Assembly (NCBI GenBank): GCA_942491385.1 | Contig: CALOAF010000005.1 | Span: 1 to 64,000, forward strand | Reading direction: 5' to 3' | DNA length: 64,000 bases | Origin: UBA6170 sp942491385 | Lineage (GTDB): Bacteria; Chloroflexota; Anaerolineae; Anaerolineales; Anaerolineaceae | In this document: positions 1-7,797 of the stretch, piece by piece | Layout: the number at the start of each line of letters is the position of its first letter | Numbering within the stretch: the first letter of the stretch is position 1 | Translations under genes and position numbers: made by a program | Notes under the pieces: generated by a model | What the model was told of the DNA's origin: nothing | Databases searched by the model: none | What the model saw: only the letters and a program-made list of their open reading frames with translations

Positions 1-7
1 AAAAAGA

Positions 8-93
8 CGGGGACGGATGACAGGGCACGGGCGAAAACTGTCTCCGGTCTTCGGTCTTCGGTCTGTTGTCAACGACGGATGACAGGATGACAG
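8..93. repeat. GGTCTCCGGTC / GGATGACAGG word repeat
   Basis: Imperfect short words recur here: GGACGGATGACAGGG, TCTCCGGTCTTCGGTCTTCGG and GACGGATGACAGGATGACAGG. The same vocabulary reappears at 564-645 on the other side of the four-helix-bundle gene and faintly near 972-990. There is no open frame of interest. Role unknown. Confidence 0.6.
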
Positions 94-95
94 GC

Positions 96-413
96 TCAAT
101 TTTGTCCTTTTGTATTCAAAGATTTTCTAAATGCGGATAATTTTATAAAGATGATGTGACCTTGTTCACGCAGAGGGTCAAGGTCTTCGGGAGGAATGTA
201 GCCTTGACTTTGGATCAAGTCCAGGCAGGCGATGGTTTCGAGGTAGGAACGGAGGGCTAATCCGAGGAAGCGGTTTTGTTCTGGATCAGATTGACCGGTT
301 GATCCTTCGGCAATGTTTAGGGTGATCGAGGTGGCTGCTCTTTCTATCTGGCTGGAAAGGTTGAATCGCTCTCTCTCGGGTAATTGTTTACTCAGCTTGT
401 AAACGGAATTCAC
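96..413 (-). CDS. four-helix-bundle protein (S23 rRNA-intervening-sequence family), probably 5'-damaged
   Basis: A 105-residue helical protein of the S23/IVP four-helix-bundle family (PF05635-like). The diagnostic stretch is SSQIERAATSITLNIAEGST, followed by a second helix pair rich in Leu and Ile. The only usable start is a GTG at 411-413. The frame continues upstream for about 17 more codons that read like the family N-terminus (KFQKFDVYQLSLDYV) before a stop at 465-467, and I find no ATG, GTG or TTG in that extension. The start has therefore probably been lost or shifted by an indel. Members were first seen inside 23S rRNA genes, but most genomic copies are free-standing and of unknown function. 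Three relatives lie at 2.8, 7.9 and 10.8 kb. Confidence 0.75.
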   Translation of the reverse strand: MNSVYKLSKQLPERERFNLSSQIERAATSITLNIAEGSTGQSDPEQNRFLGLALRSYLETIACLDLIQSQGYIPPEDLDPLREQGHIIFIKLSAFRKSLNTKGQN

Positions 414-563
414 GTAATCGAGTGAGAGTTGGTAAACGTCGAATTTTTGGAATTTGTATTTGGTTTAAGCAAACGGATATCTCTCTGTGAAGGGTGTGGT
501 TTCGTTGTTTACCGTGTTCCGCTCATCACTGTGGGGTCGGTTCTGGTACCGACGGGGATTATA

Positions 564-645
564 CCAGTCTCCGGTCATCGGTCTCCGGTTCTTTTCGGTA
601 CCCCTGGGGGGCATGCTATCCCCCGCGTCCCCGGTCTCCTGTCTT
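564..645. repeat. GGTCTCCGGT / CCCCGGTCTCCTGTC word repeat
   Basis: Second block of the vocabulary seen at 8-93, with CAGTCTCCGGTCATCGGTCTC and CGTCCCCGGTCTCCTGTC around a C/G-rich GGGGGGCATGCTATCCCCC hairpin. Together the two blocks bracket the four-helix-bundle gene. No gene is evident between 414 and 647. Confidence 0.5.
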
Positions 646-647
646 AT

Positions 648-938
648 TCAGGTGACATTAACAGCCTCATTCAGTATGGAATCACGCAATGTCGGGTGGA
701 GAGCATCCGGTGTCACCAGGTCAACTTTCGATCCGATCAGGTTTTCCAGATAATTTTTCAAGCGGATAAACTCAAACAATCCAACGGGCTGGCTGAATTC
801 CACCAAAAGATCAATATCACTACAGTCTGTCGCTTCGCCACGAGCTACCGATCCAAAGATTGCCAGCGATTTTACAGAGAATTGATCCAGATTAGTTTGG
901 TGTTTGTGAAGAATTAGAGAAACGGAATTTATATCCAT
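648..938 (-). CDS. MNT-type nucleotidyltransferase domain protein (MntA-like antitoxin)
   Basis: A 96-residue minimal nucleotidyltransferase. It shows the Pol-beta-fold signature GSVARGE (residues 29-35) followed by SDIDLLVEF, where the two Asp bind metal. The length is that of stand-alone MNT proteins. In the MNT/HEPN systems the MNT enzyme adds AMP to the HEPN RNase toxin to silence it. No HEPN-like frame lies downstream (650 towards 414) or upstream, so this copy is an orphan or has lost its partner. The ATG at 936-938 has no Shine-Dalgarno sequence, but a perfect TATAAT sits six bases upstream, pointing to a leaderless transcript. The family assignment is confident; an antitoxin role is only inferred from the family. 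Confidence 0.85.
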   Translation of the reverse strand: MDINSVSLILHKHQTNLDQFSVKSLAIFGSVARGEATDCSDIDLLVEFSQPVGLFEFIRLKNYLENLIGSKVDLVTPDALHPTLRDSILNEAVNVT

Positions 939-944
939 ATAAAT

Positions 945-950
945 ATTATA
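945..950 (-). promoter_or_regulatory. -10 box TATAAT for leaderless MNT gene
   Basis: On the minus strand TATAAT is separated from the ATG by six bases (ATTTAT), so transcription would begin at or next to the start codon. No ribosome-binding site is visible. Confidence 0.5.
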
Positions 951-1346
951 CAGGAATTATTGAGGGTGAAAAGACCGGAGGATAGGGCACCAGAAAACCA
1001 TAATCAACACTTATACCCGTGGGTATCATGGCAATCTCTTGTAATCCGATCAGGCGTTTTTGCCTTACACCTTGTTGCCCTTCCGCAGCGCAGCAAAAGG
1101 AAACCATATGGCCAAACACCTAATTCCCTAAGAATTTAGATTGGTTGGACTTGACAGGAAAATCATAACCCATCCTGAAATCATAAAAATCCTGGTTCAG
1201 AGGTTTTTTGATGAATCCCTATCACATAAGGCCTAAAACCTAAGGGCCCAGCCCCTAAGGCCTAGCCCCTAAGGACCTAACACCTTGCGAAGCACCTGTA
1301 GCGAAGCGTAAGGAAACGCTGACCTCTGAATCCTTGACTAAAGAGG
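951..1346. repeat. gene-free interval with CCTAA words and a dispersed block
   Basis: No supportable gene. It contains an inverted repeat ATACCC-GT-GGGTAT at 1013-1026. A block at 1188-1225 (starting AATCCTGGTTCAGA) recurs at 3412-3449. A run of CCTAA/CCTAAGG words lies at about 1227-1280. The 14-mer CCTTGCGAAGCACC near 1283 reappears inverted near 2660, after the next gene. Confidence 0.6.
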
Positions 1347-1352
1347 TATAAT
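1347..1352 (+). promoter_or_regulatory. -10 box TATAAT, leaderless C39 peptidase gene
   Basis: A perfect TATAAT ends seven bases before the ATG at 1360, with no Shine-Dalgarno. TTGACT at 1334-1339 is too close to be its -35 element. A leaderless mRNA is likely. Confidence 0.5.
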
Positions 1353-1359
1353 ATTAAAT

Positions 1360-2628
1360 ATGAGAAAAATCCCGAGAATTACTATCTTAATACTCCTGCT
1401 TAGTATCCTGGTGCTTAACACACCGGCGCAAGCCAATCTGAATAGTGCTGAAACGCCGCCATCCCAGGCAACTGCGAATGCGGAGGTTCCGCCGGCGATG
1501 AGCACGACGGGTCCGGTGCCGCCATTGGCGGTGCAGCTGCGGGACCTGCTGAAGACGGATGAGGATTCCTATGACAGCAAGGGGGATGTGGTGTTGACTG
1601 GGCCGGCGTATACGTGGCGGCATGGCTGCGGTCCGACGGCGCTGAGTATGGTGGTGGGATATTATGACGTCAAGGGCTTTGATGATCTTGTGGAGGGGGA
1701 TGCCTGGACGCAGACGGAGGCGGTCAACCAGATGATTGCTTCGGGAGGGGGTGGCAATAATGGTTATGGCGAGCCGTTTCCACCCGGCGAGGAAGGTCAT
1801 TTTGAAGACTACGCTGATCCGCGAGATACTATGTCAAATTTACTAACAGATGCCTATATTACCGACGAGAGGGTCCCACATGCGGATGACAGCCTGGCAG
1901 ATTACATACACACGTCCAGGAGCGCAGAGGGCTATCCCTATGGATGGAGTAATACGACATTTATGGGATCCGCGTTTGTGGATTATTTCCATCGAGACTA
2001 TCCGGATGTGGAGGTTCTCTCGAAAGGTTATGACACACTTCACAGTAAGACTCTGACCTGGGATGTGCTGGTGGGGGAGATTGATGCCGGGCGGCCGATG
2101 GTGTTCCTGGTCGATTCGAGTGGGGATGGGCACACGGATCATTATGTGACGATTATTGGCTATCGGGAGGGCACACCGCGGATGTATGCCATGTGGGATA
2201 CCTGGTATACGACTGTGCGCTGGGCGAATTTTGCTCCCATGGCTGCGGGGGTCCCGTGGGGGGTGTATGCTGGCTGGTCGTATAACGTATCGCTTCCACC
2301 GGCGGACATTGCCCTATCCAATAACCAGGTGGTTGAGAAACAGCCCGCCGGCTCAGAGATCGGCAGCTTCAGCACCAACTTCGTGTTGCTTGCAGATTCG
2401 TTTAGCTATGCGCTCGTCCCTGGCAGCGGGGATGAGGATAACGCCGCCTTCAGTATTAGCAATGATAGGCTGCTCAGCAACGAGGTGTTTGATTTTGACA
2501 GCCAGACGGCCTACTCGATCCGCGTCCGCAGCACGGATTCAAATGGGGATACATATGAAGAAAGCTTTGCGATCAGCGTGCTGGATGTGGATATGCAATA
2601 TTTGTTTTTGCCGGTGATAGTGAGATAG
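1360..2628 (+). CDS. secreted C39-like (papain-fold) peptidase with cadherin-like C-terminus and YLFLPV tail
   Basis: A 422-residue exported protein. Residues 1-25 form a signal peptide (MRKIP then a Leu/Ile-rich core, cleavage after AQA). The central domain carries a C39-like Cys motif, WRHGCGPTALSMVVGYYD at about residues 87-104, a later His in HYVTIIGYRE and an Asp in AMWDTW, which together could form the Cys-His-Asp triad. From about residue 315 a cadherin-like segment (ADIALSNNQVVEK, then FDFDSQTAYSIRVRSTDSNGD) follows. The chain stops at QYLFLPVIVR, the same type of terminal motif as five other secreted proteins in the window. The substrate is unknown. The gene stands alone between inverted CCTTGCGAAGCACC / GGTGCTTCGCAAGG sequences. 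Its high-GC interior contrasts with its flanks. Confidence 0.8.
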   Translation: MRKIPRITILILLLSILVLNTPAQANLNSAETPPSQATANAEVPPAMSTTGPVPPLAVQLRDLLKTDEDSYDSKGDVVLTGPAYTWRHGCGPTALSMVVGYYDVKGFDDLVEGDAWTQTEAVNQMIASGGGGNNGYGEPFPPGEEGHFEDYADPRDTMSNLLTDAYITDERVPHADDSLADYIHTSRSAEGYPYGWSNTTFMGSAFVDYFHRDYPDVEVLSKGYDTLHSKTLTWDVLVGEIDAGRPMVFLVDSSGDGHTDHYVTIIGYREGTPRMYAMWDTWYTTVRWANFAPMAAGVPWGVYAGWSYNVSLPPADIALSNNQVVEKQPAGSEIGSFSTNFVLLADSFSYALVPGSGDEDNAAFSISNDRLLSNEVFDFDSQTAYSIRVRSTDSNGDTYEESFAISVLDVDMQYLFLPVIVR

Positions 2629-2811
2629 GGTTGGCCTTAGGTTTCGCTGGCTTCGTTTCAGGTGCTTCGCAAGGTGGGTCTAGGGCTCCGCTAGTTTTGA
2701 GGGGCAGGGGGGGGGGGGGGGGGGGGGTTGATCTGGGTGTTTGGGTGTAGAGTTAAAACACAATAGAACAATAGACCATTAACACCACTACCTAGCCCCT
2801 AGCCCCCTAGC
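2629..2811. repeat. TTAGG/CCTAG words and a 21-bp poly-G run
   Basis: Starts with TAGGGTTGGCCTTAGG, then GGTGCTTCGCAAGG near 2660 (inverted copy of the 14-mer near 1283). An uninterrupted run of 21 G follows at 2707-2727, and CCTAG words lie at 2790-2811. No gene seen. Confidence 0.7.
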
Positions 2812-3208
2812 CCTATGATTTTCTCCTAATTTTCTATACATTTATTGTAATCATTTTCCCAATTTCATGCGGAAGTTGGGCTCAAGAGACTGAAAAACTT
2901 CCAGTGTAATCCAATCTTTCATTTGAAAAATCTCTAATACTGTCATCGTTTCATACAAGGAACTCTCGTGCAATCATCAAAAAATGTTGATACTCTTTGG
3001 TTGAATGCCTGCTTTGCCTTCGGCGATGTTCATTGGGACTGAAGTCAGCAGCTTCCAATTGCTCTATCAAGCGAAAATGTCTTTTATTTTGGCTCAAATT
3101 TTCTGCCAGGTCAATTACAACTACAGAAAATTTCATGCTCTTTTGCCAAACAACCAGATCTTTATATGAAACAGGTGAAGATTTTTGATTTTCAGGTGTG
3201 ATGTTCAT
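2812..3208 (-). pseudogene. frameshifted four-helix-bundle protein, near-copy of the gene at 7904
   Basis: The N-terminal part (SSPVSYKDLVVWQKSMKFSV, then LAENLS.NKRHFRLIEQLEAA) is almost identical to the intact gene at 7904-8311. The conserved TSVPMNIAEGKG then becomes DFSPNEHRRRQSR through a frameshift. The downstream parts (SLYETMTVLEIFQMKDWIT, then LEVFQSLE) persist in another frame, and homology runs to about 2812. The likely original start is the ATG at 3206-3208. At least two indels are needed, so this is a recent duplicate that has decayed, or an error-rich stretch. Confidence 0.8.
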
Positions 3209-3261
3209 CTTATGCTCCATTTTCATGAATGATTATTATAGTAAGTTTTGGTAATAAGTGA

Positions 3262-3477
3262 TTGAATTTAACCCCTAACACCTTGCGAAGCACCTTACGA
3301 AGTACACCTGGAGCGCAGCGAATGGGCAGCGTAGCGTAAGGGCGGCGCAGCGAATGGGCAGCGTAGCGGAAGGGTAGCGGAGCGCAGCGCAGCGTAAGGA
3401 ATCGGAAGGGAAATCCTGGTTCAGACGTTTTTTTATTAATCCCTATCACCTAACACCTAAGGCCTAACCCCTAAAAC
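3262..3477. repeat. CCTAA words, GCAGCGTAGCG words and a repeat block
   Basis: Contains CCCCTAACACCTTGCGAAGC (14-mer near 3280, inverted copy near 4847), then GCAGCGTAGCGTAAGG/GCGCAGCGAATGG words at 3310-3400. The second copy of the AATCCTGGTTCAGA block is at 3412-3449, followed by CCTAACACCTAAGGCCTAA words that run to the stop codon of the next gene. Confidence 0.7.
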
Positions 3478-4461
3478 CTAATTACTGGATATGCCAGTCG
3501 GGATTCTGGTGGGTTCGATCGTTGGCGGCAGCGTTAATATTTTGGTTGGGGTGGAAGTTGGCACCGTTGTTGGCGTAGGTGTGTTGGTTGGGGTATTCGT
3601 CGGCAATGGTGTGTTGGTGGGCGGAATCGGGGTGTGGGTTGGGGTCGGCGTCGGGGTGTGAGTCGGGGTGTTCGTAGGAGTGGGCGTCGGGGTATTTGGA
3701 GGGGTGGGGGTAAACGTTGGAATGGGTGTAGGGGTGTAGGTGAACGATGGAGTTGGAGTTCTTGTAAAAGTTCGAGTTGGCGTGGGAGTACGTGTTGGTG
3801 TTAAGGTCCTTGTCAGGGTGCTGGTGAAGGTGAACGTGCTGCTAGGCGCTGGACCGTTTTTTGTCGGGGAAGGGGAAGGGGTATGAGTGGCAATACGAGG
3901 GTAATAAGGCAGAAATATTTCCTGCCCAACCTCCAGGGTTCTGGTAGTCATACAGTTTGCTGCCATTAATTCTTCCACTGGCGTGCGCACCCACAGGCTG
4001 AGCCAGGAAAAAGTGTCCCAAAATTTCACCTGATAGACGATCCATCCTTCCGGCTTCACGCATACAAAAACTGTCGGCTGCTGAGTACCTGGGGGGGTGT
4101 GGGTTGGTGATTCGTTACTTAACGGTGTGGGAGTGATTGTGCGGGTGCTGGAGATTAAGGATGTTTCTATGGCCTGAAGAGTGAGTTCATTGATCAAGGT
4201 GGAATTGGGCGTGTATAGGATTTCAGGGGTTGTTATGGTTGCGGTAGTTACCTTTAATAAACCTTGTGAGGGTTGTGGTTGGGGAGTGGCAGATGCAAAC
4301 GGTCCCGTTCTGGCAAATACCATCCAGGTGGAGAATCCCAATATCACCAGGACTGTGAAGATAATAATCGATTGCAGGAGGGAGATTTTTCTTCCACGAA
4401 GAGTGAAGGCTTGGGATACCAGAGTTTCGTTGGGTTGTTGTTTATTGTCTTGCGGGAACAT
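3478..4461 (-). CDS. membrane-anchored LysM-like protein with long Thr/Pro-rich tail
   Basis: About 327 residues if the ATG at 4459-4461 (MFPQDNKQQ) is used. A longer frame reaches 4650 but adds a Cys/Tyr-rich leader that does not look native. A single N-terminal membrane helix (ISLLQSIIIFTVLVILGFS, about residues 29-48) anchors the protein. A degenerate LysM-like module follows: VYQVKFWDTFSWLSLWVRTP, then VEELMAANC and LEVGQEIFLPY, which would bind peptidoglycan or a related glycan. The C-terminal 120 residues are TPTPT/TFTRTPTP repeats, a typical glycosylated wall-spanning linker. There is no terminal anchor or YLPLV motif. The gene stands alone, bracketed by inverted low-complexity repeats at 3262-3477 and 4700-4870. 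The module assignment is moderately certain because the usual YTVQPGDTL start is altered. Confidence 0.7.
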   Translation of the reverse strand: MFPQDNKQQPNETLVSQAFTLRGRKISLLQSIIIFTVLVILGFSTWMVFARTGPFASATPQPQPSQGLLKVTTATITTPEILYTPNSTLINELTLQAIETSLISSTRTITPTPLSNESPTHTPPGTQQPTVFVCVKPEGWIVYQVKFWDTFSWLSLWVRTPVEELMAANCMTTRTLEVGQEIFLPYYPRIATHTPSPSPTKNGPAPSSTFTFTSTLTRTLTPTRTPTPTRTFTRTPTPSFTYTPTPIPTFTPTPPNTPTPTPTNTPTHTPTPTPTHTPIPPTNTPLPTNTPTNTPTPTTVPTSTPTKILTLPPTIEPTRIPTGISSN

Positions 4462-4699
4462 CCGTTTACCGCTCAAGAAAATGGGACAGCGAATATAATT
4501 TTCACTCAAACAGTACTCGCTTTGATATTCCTGCTTAATTGACTTGGGTTTTGTCAGATGATAGCAATAATGAAAATCACTGGCGTACGTCATGCGGGTG
4601 TATTGATCATTATCAAGCCCAAGACTGGGGCACCGTTTTACTACAGGCAAATTCTCCTCCCAAAATGGATCGTATCATCATTATCCCACATTTTGTTTA

Positions 4700-4880
4700 G
4701 AATTGAGGAATTAGGGTTTAGGGTTTAGGGGTTGCCTTACACTGCGCTGCGCTCCGCTACTCCGCGTTCGCCAAGACCATGCGAATTCTTACAGATCGCG
4801 AAGACCATGTACCCAAGGGGTATTCCACGAACTCCTTCGGAAGGTGCTTCGCAAGGACTTAACACCTAGACACCGTTTGA
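4700..4880. repeat. TTAGGG-orientation words and inverted 14-mer
   Basis: AATTAGGGTTTAGGGTTTAG near 4709 lies in the orientation opposite to the words at 3435-3477, so the LysM gene is flanked by inverted arrays. GGTGCTTCGCAAGG follows near 4847. No gene is supported between 4462 and 5094. Confidence 0.6.
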
Positions 4881-4997
4881 GTATTGAGTTTTGAGGAATC
4901 CTGAATTTAGGACTCCGAGGTGTGTTTCGAGTGACACCTGAAACCTTCATAGTCCGTCTTGGTGCCCACGGGCACACTAATAAATCCCAGTTCAAAT

Positions 4998-5024
4998 CTT
5001 TGTGGCCTTTGTGGTCTTTGTGGT
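4998..5024 (+). repeat. three tandem CTTTGTGGY 9-mers
   Basis: CTTTGTGGC, CTTTGTGGT and CTTTGTGGT are directly abutted. A separate inverted repeat GTGCCC-AC-GGGCAC lies at about 4962-4976. Function unknown. Confidence 0.6.
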
Positions 5025-5081
5025 TCAGGATTTTTCTTAGTGCTTTGCGCTAATCGCTTTGAGCATTGTGCAAAACAATAG

Positions 5082-5087
5082 TAAAAT
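5082..5087 (+). promoter_or_regulatory. -10-like TAAAAT before cysD
   Basis: TAAAAT ends seven bases before the ATG at 5095, the same spacing as at the C39 peptidase gene, and there is no Shine-Dalgarno. The surrounding word ATAGTAAAATTAC recurs upstream of the UDP-sugar dehydrogenase at about 8426-8438, where a normal GGAGGA leader follows. Confidence 0.4.
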
Positions 5088-5094
5088 TACCCCT

Positions 5095-5976
5095 ATGAAT
5101 CAATTAGATGAATTAGAATCAATTTCCGTGCATATTTTACGCGAGGCGTATGCCAATTTTAAAAGTTTGGGGATGTTGTGGTCAATGGGTAAGGATTCTA
5201 CGGTGCTGTTGTGGTTGGCACGCAAGGCGTTCTTCGGGCATGTGCCCTTTCCGTTGATCCATGTGGATACTCATTTCAAAATCCCCGAGATGATTGAATA
5301 TCGTGACCAGCTGGTGCGGGACATGAACCTGACCATGGTGGTGGGTGCCAATTATGAAGCGTTGGAAGCCAAACGCACCTTCCCGGATGGCGCAGTGGAC
5401 CGGCTCACCTGCTGTGGTCTGCTCAAAACCGAAGCACTCAAACAGACCCTGAATGGCAAAGGTCGCCGGATGCGTTTCAATCATGAGACCGACCGCTACG
5501 AAGAGGAAGAAAATCCACAGCCGTTCAGCGGGGTGATTGTGGGGGCGCGTGCAGATGAAGAGGGGTCGCGCAGCAAAGAGCGTTATTTCTCGGCGCGCGA
5601 TACACAAAATGAGTGGAACATTGCTGATCAGCCACCGGAGTTCTGGAATCAATATAAAACCGACTTTGCCCCTGGGACGAATGTGCGCATCCATCCACTG
5701 CTGGATTGGACGGAATTGAACATCTGGGAGTATATCGAACGCGAGCAGATCCCAACCGTTTCGCTGTATTACAACCAGGGTGATGGCAGGCGTTATCGCT
5801 CGCTGGGTTGCTACCCCTGCACCTACCCGGTTGAATCCGAAGCCCGCACGGTTGCTGAGATCATCGCCGAGCTGAAGGTAGGTAAGTTTGCCAATATCGC
5901 CGAGCGTGCCGGGCGTGCGCAGGATAAGGAAGATGGCGGGGGGCTCGAATCCCTGCGCAAAGAGGGGTACATGTAA
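5095..5976 (+). CDS. cysD: sulfate adenylyltransferase subunit 2 (CysD)
   Basis: The catalytic subunit of ATP sulfurylase, which forms adenosine 5'-phosphosulfate from ATP and sulfate with CysN. The frame opens at a TTG at 5059, but the ATG at 5095 (MNQLDELESISVHILREAY) matches the family N-terminus and gives about 293 residues, the usual length. Visible signatures are the PP-loop SMGKDSTVLLWLARKAF (second residue Met instead of Gly), HVDTHFKIPEMIEYRD, CCGLLKTEAL, GARADEEGSRSKERYFSARD, LGCYPCTYPVES and the C-terminal LESLRKEGYM. The stop TAA directly abuts the ATG of cysN, so the pair is co-transcribed and probably translationally coupled. No PAPS or APS reductase is nearby, so sulfation of surface polymers is as likely a use as assimilation. 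Confidence 0.95.
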   Translation: MNQLDELESISVHILREAYANFKSLGMLWSMGKDSTVLLWLARKAFFGHVPFPLIHVDTHFKIPEMIEYRDQLVRDMNLTMVVGANYEALEAKRTFPDGAVDRLTCCGLLKTEALKQTLNGKGRRMRFNHETDRYEEEENPQPFSGVIVGARADEEGSRSKERYFSARDTQNEWNIADQPPEFWNQYKTDFAPGTNVRIHPLLDWTELNIWEYIEREQIPTVSLYYNQGDGRRYRSLGCYPCTYPVESEARTVAEIIAELKVGKFANIAERAGRAQDKEDGGGLESLRKEGYM

Positions 5977-7797
5977 ATGGATACAAATTTGGACTTGAAC
6001 AAACAACAGATGAACGTGGTTTTTGTGGGGCATGTCGACCACGGCAAGAGCACGGTGATTGGCCGGCTGCTGGCGGATACCAACTCGCTGCCCAAGGGCA
6101 AGCTGGAAGGGATCCGCGCGCGCTGCGCCGCCCAGGGAACACCGTTCGAGTATGCCTTGCTGATCGACGCGCTTAAGGACGAGCAGGCGCAATCGATCAC
6201 GATCGACTCGGCCAGGGTGTTTTTCCAATCCGAGTTACGAAATTACATCATCATCGATGCGCCGGGACATATCGAGTTCATCAAGAATATGGTCACAGGC
6301 GCGTCGCATGCCGAAGCGGCCATCCTGGTGATTGACGCAGCCGAAGGCGTGCAGGAAAATTCACGCCGGCACGGTTATATGCTGTGGATGCTGGGCATCA
6401 AGAAGATTGTGGTACTGGTGAATAAAATGGATCTGGTGGGCTACGAGCAAGGTGTGTTCGAGCGCATCAAGGATGAATATGGCGCTTACCTGAGTGGAAT
6501 TGGCGTGCAGCCAATGGTATATATTCCGGTCAGCGGCCGCGATGGAGCCGGTGTGGCAGCGCACCATGGCGAGATGGTCTGGTATGAGGGTCCCACGCTG
6601 CTGCAGGCACTCGATTCGTTTGAAAAAGCACGCTCCCTCACCGATCAACCGGTGCGCATGCCCGTGCAGGATGTCTACAAATTCTCCGACATGGGCGACA
6701 CACGTCGCATTGTGGCTGGGACGCTTTCAAGCGGGACACTGCAGGTAGGGGATGCGGTGGTATTTTATCCTTCTGCCAAACGCACAGTGCTAAAAACGCT
6801 GGAAGCCTTCAACGCTCCAGAAAGTTCTGCCGTGCAGGCCGGTCAGGCAGTGGGATTCAGCATGCAAGAGCAAATCTACGTGCGGCGCGGGCAAATCGCC
6901 TGCAAAGTGGGAGAAACTCCCCCGGCGGTCAGCACACGTTTGCGTGTCAGCCTTTTCTGGCTGGGACGGCAACCATTGACTGCCGAGAAGACGCTGATCC
7001 TCAAGCTGGGCACAGCGCGCGAGAAAGCCCAGATTGAGACAATCCACAAAGTGATTGATGCCAGCGATTATAGCGCAGTCAACGGGGGCAACAGCATCCG
7101 CATTGAGCATCATGATGTGGCGGAGGTGACGCTGCGATTGGCACACCCGATCGCATTTGACACGTCCGACAAGCTGCCGGATACCAGTCGTTTTGTGCTG
7201 GTGGATGAGTACGAGATTCGCGGGGGTGGCATTGTGCTGGAAGCCTTGCCGGATGAAGTCAGTGAGCTGCGCGATGAGGTTAACATCCGCAACCAGAAAT
7301 GGATCCGCAGTAATGTGACCATGGAGCAGCGCTACGAGAAATATAACCAGAAGTCCGCGCTGGTGATCATTACAGGTCCCAAAGGAGCTGGGCGCAAGCG
7401 GTTGGCCAGTCTGCTGGAACGGCAGTTATTTGAGGACGGTAAGCTGTGTTATTACCTGGGCATCGGCTCGGTGCTGTACGGCGTGAATGCCGATCTCAAG
7501 CGCCAGGATGCGATCAACAACTGGCGTGAACATGTGCGTCGGTTCGGTGAGCTGGCGCACCTCTTTCTGGATGCCGGCCAGATTCTGATTGTCACAGCAG
7601 TGGAGTTTACCAAGTCTGATCTGTCAATTTTGCAAACGGTGATTGACGAAGAAAATATCAAGACGGTCTGGCTGGGTGAGCACGTCACCACCGATTTGTT
7701 AGTCGATCTGGTGTTTGATCACGCAGAGAGCGATGAAGAGATGGCGGTGAGGATCAAACGGCTGCTGCAGGACGGGGGAGTGATTTTTAGGCCGTAG
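5977..7797 (+). CDS. cysN: sulfate adenylyltransferase subunit 1 (CysN) fused to a degenerate APS-kinase domain
   Basis: The regulatory GTPase subunit of ATP sulfurylase, 606 residues. The EF-Tu-like GTPase shows GHVDHGKST (G1, residues 18-26), DAPGH (G3) and NKMD (G4), followed by beta-barrel domains up to about residue 440. The last 145 residues align in layout with CysC (ITGPKGAGRKRLASLLERQL, then a DLKR region, FRP end), as in CysNC fusions. The P-loop is broken, however: GPKGAGRK replaces the GxxxxGK[ST] pattern, with Arg at the essential Lys and Lys at the Ser/Thr. The attached kinase domain is probably inactive, which fits the separate intact cysC at 12462-13088. It starts immediately at the cysD stop. 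Confidence 0.93.
   Translation: MDTNLDLNKQQMNVVFVGHVDHGKSTVIGRLLADTNSLPKGKLEGIRARCAAQGTPFEYALLIDALKDEQAQSITIDSARVFFQSELRNYIIIDAPGHIEFIKNMVTGASHAEAAILVIDAAEGVQENSRRHGYMLWMLGIKKIVVLVNKMDLVGYEQGVFERIKDEYGAYLSGIGVQPMVYIPVSGRDGAGVAAHHGEMVWYEGPTLLQALDSFEKARSLTDQPVRMPVQDVYKFSDMGDTRRIVAGTLSSGTLQVGDAVVFYPSAKRTVLKTLEAFNAPESSAVQAGQAVGFSMQEQIYVRRGQIACKVGETPPAVSTRLRVSLFWLGRQPLTAEKTLILKLGTAREKAQIETIHKVIDASDYSAVNGGNSIRIEHHDVAEVTLRLAHPIAFDTSDKLPDTSRFVLVDEYEIRGGGIVLEALPDEVSELRDEVNIRNQKWIRSNVTMEQRYEKYNQKSALVIITGPKGAGRKRLASLLERQLFEDGKLCYYLGIGSVLYGVNADLKRQDAINNWREHVRRFGELAHLFLDAGQILIVTAVEFTKSDLSILQTVIDEENIKTVWLGEHVTTDLLVDLVFDHAESDEEMAVRIKRLLQDGGVIFRP

Noticed and set aside
429..917. 162-residue plus-strand open frame
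   Set aside because: Antisense to the nucleotidyltransferase gene over most of its length; the remainder is repeat words.
4789..4995. 68-residue minus-strand open frame in the cysD upstream region
   Set aside because: It lies in repeat-rich DNA, has no ribosome site and no recognisable domain.
5182..6228. 348-residue open frame antisense to cysD/cysN
   Set aside because: It runs opposite two confidently identified genes, has no domain, and its composition follows codon-position bias of the sense strand.
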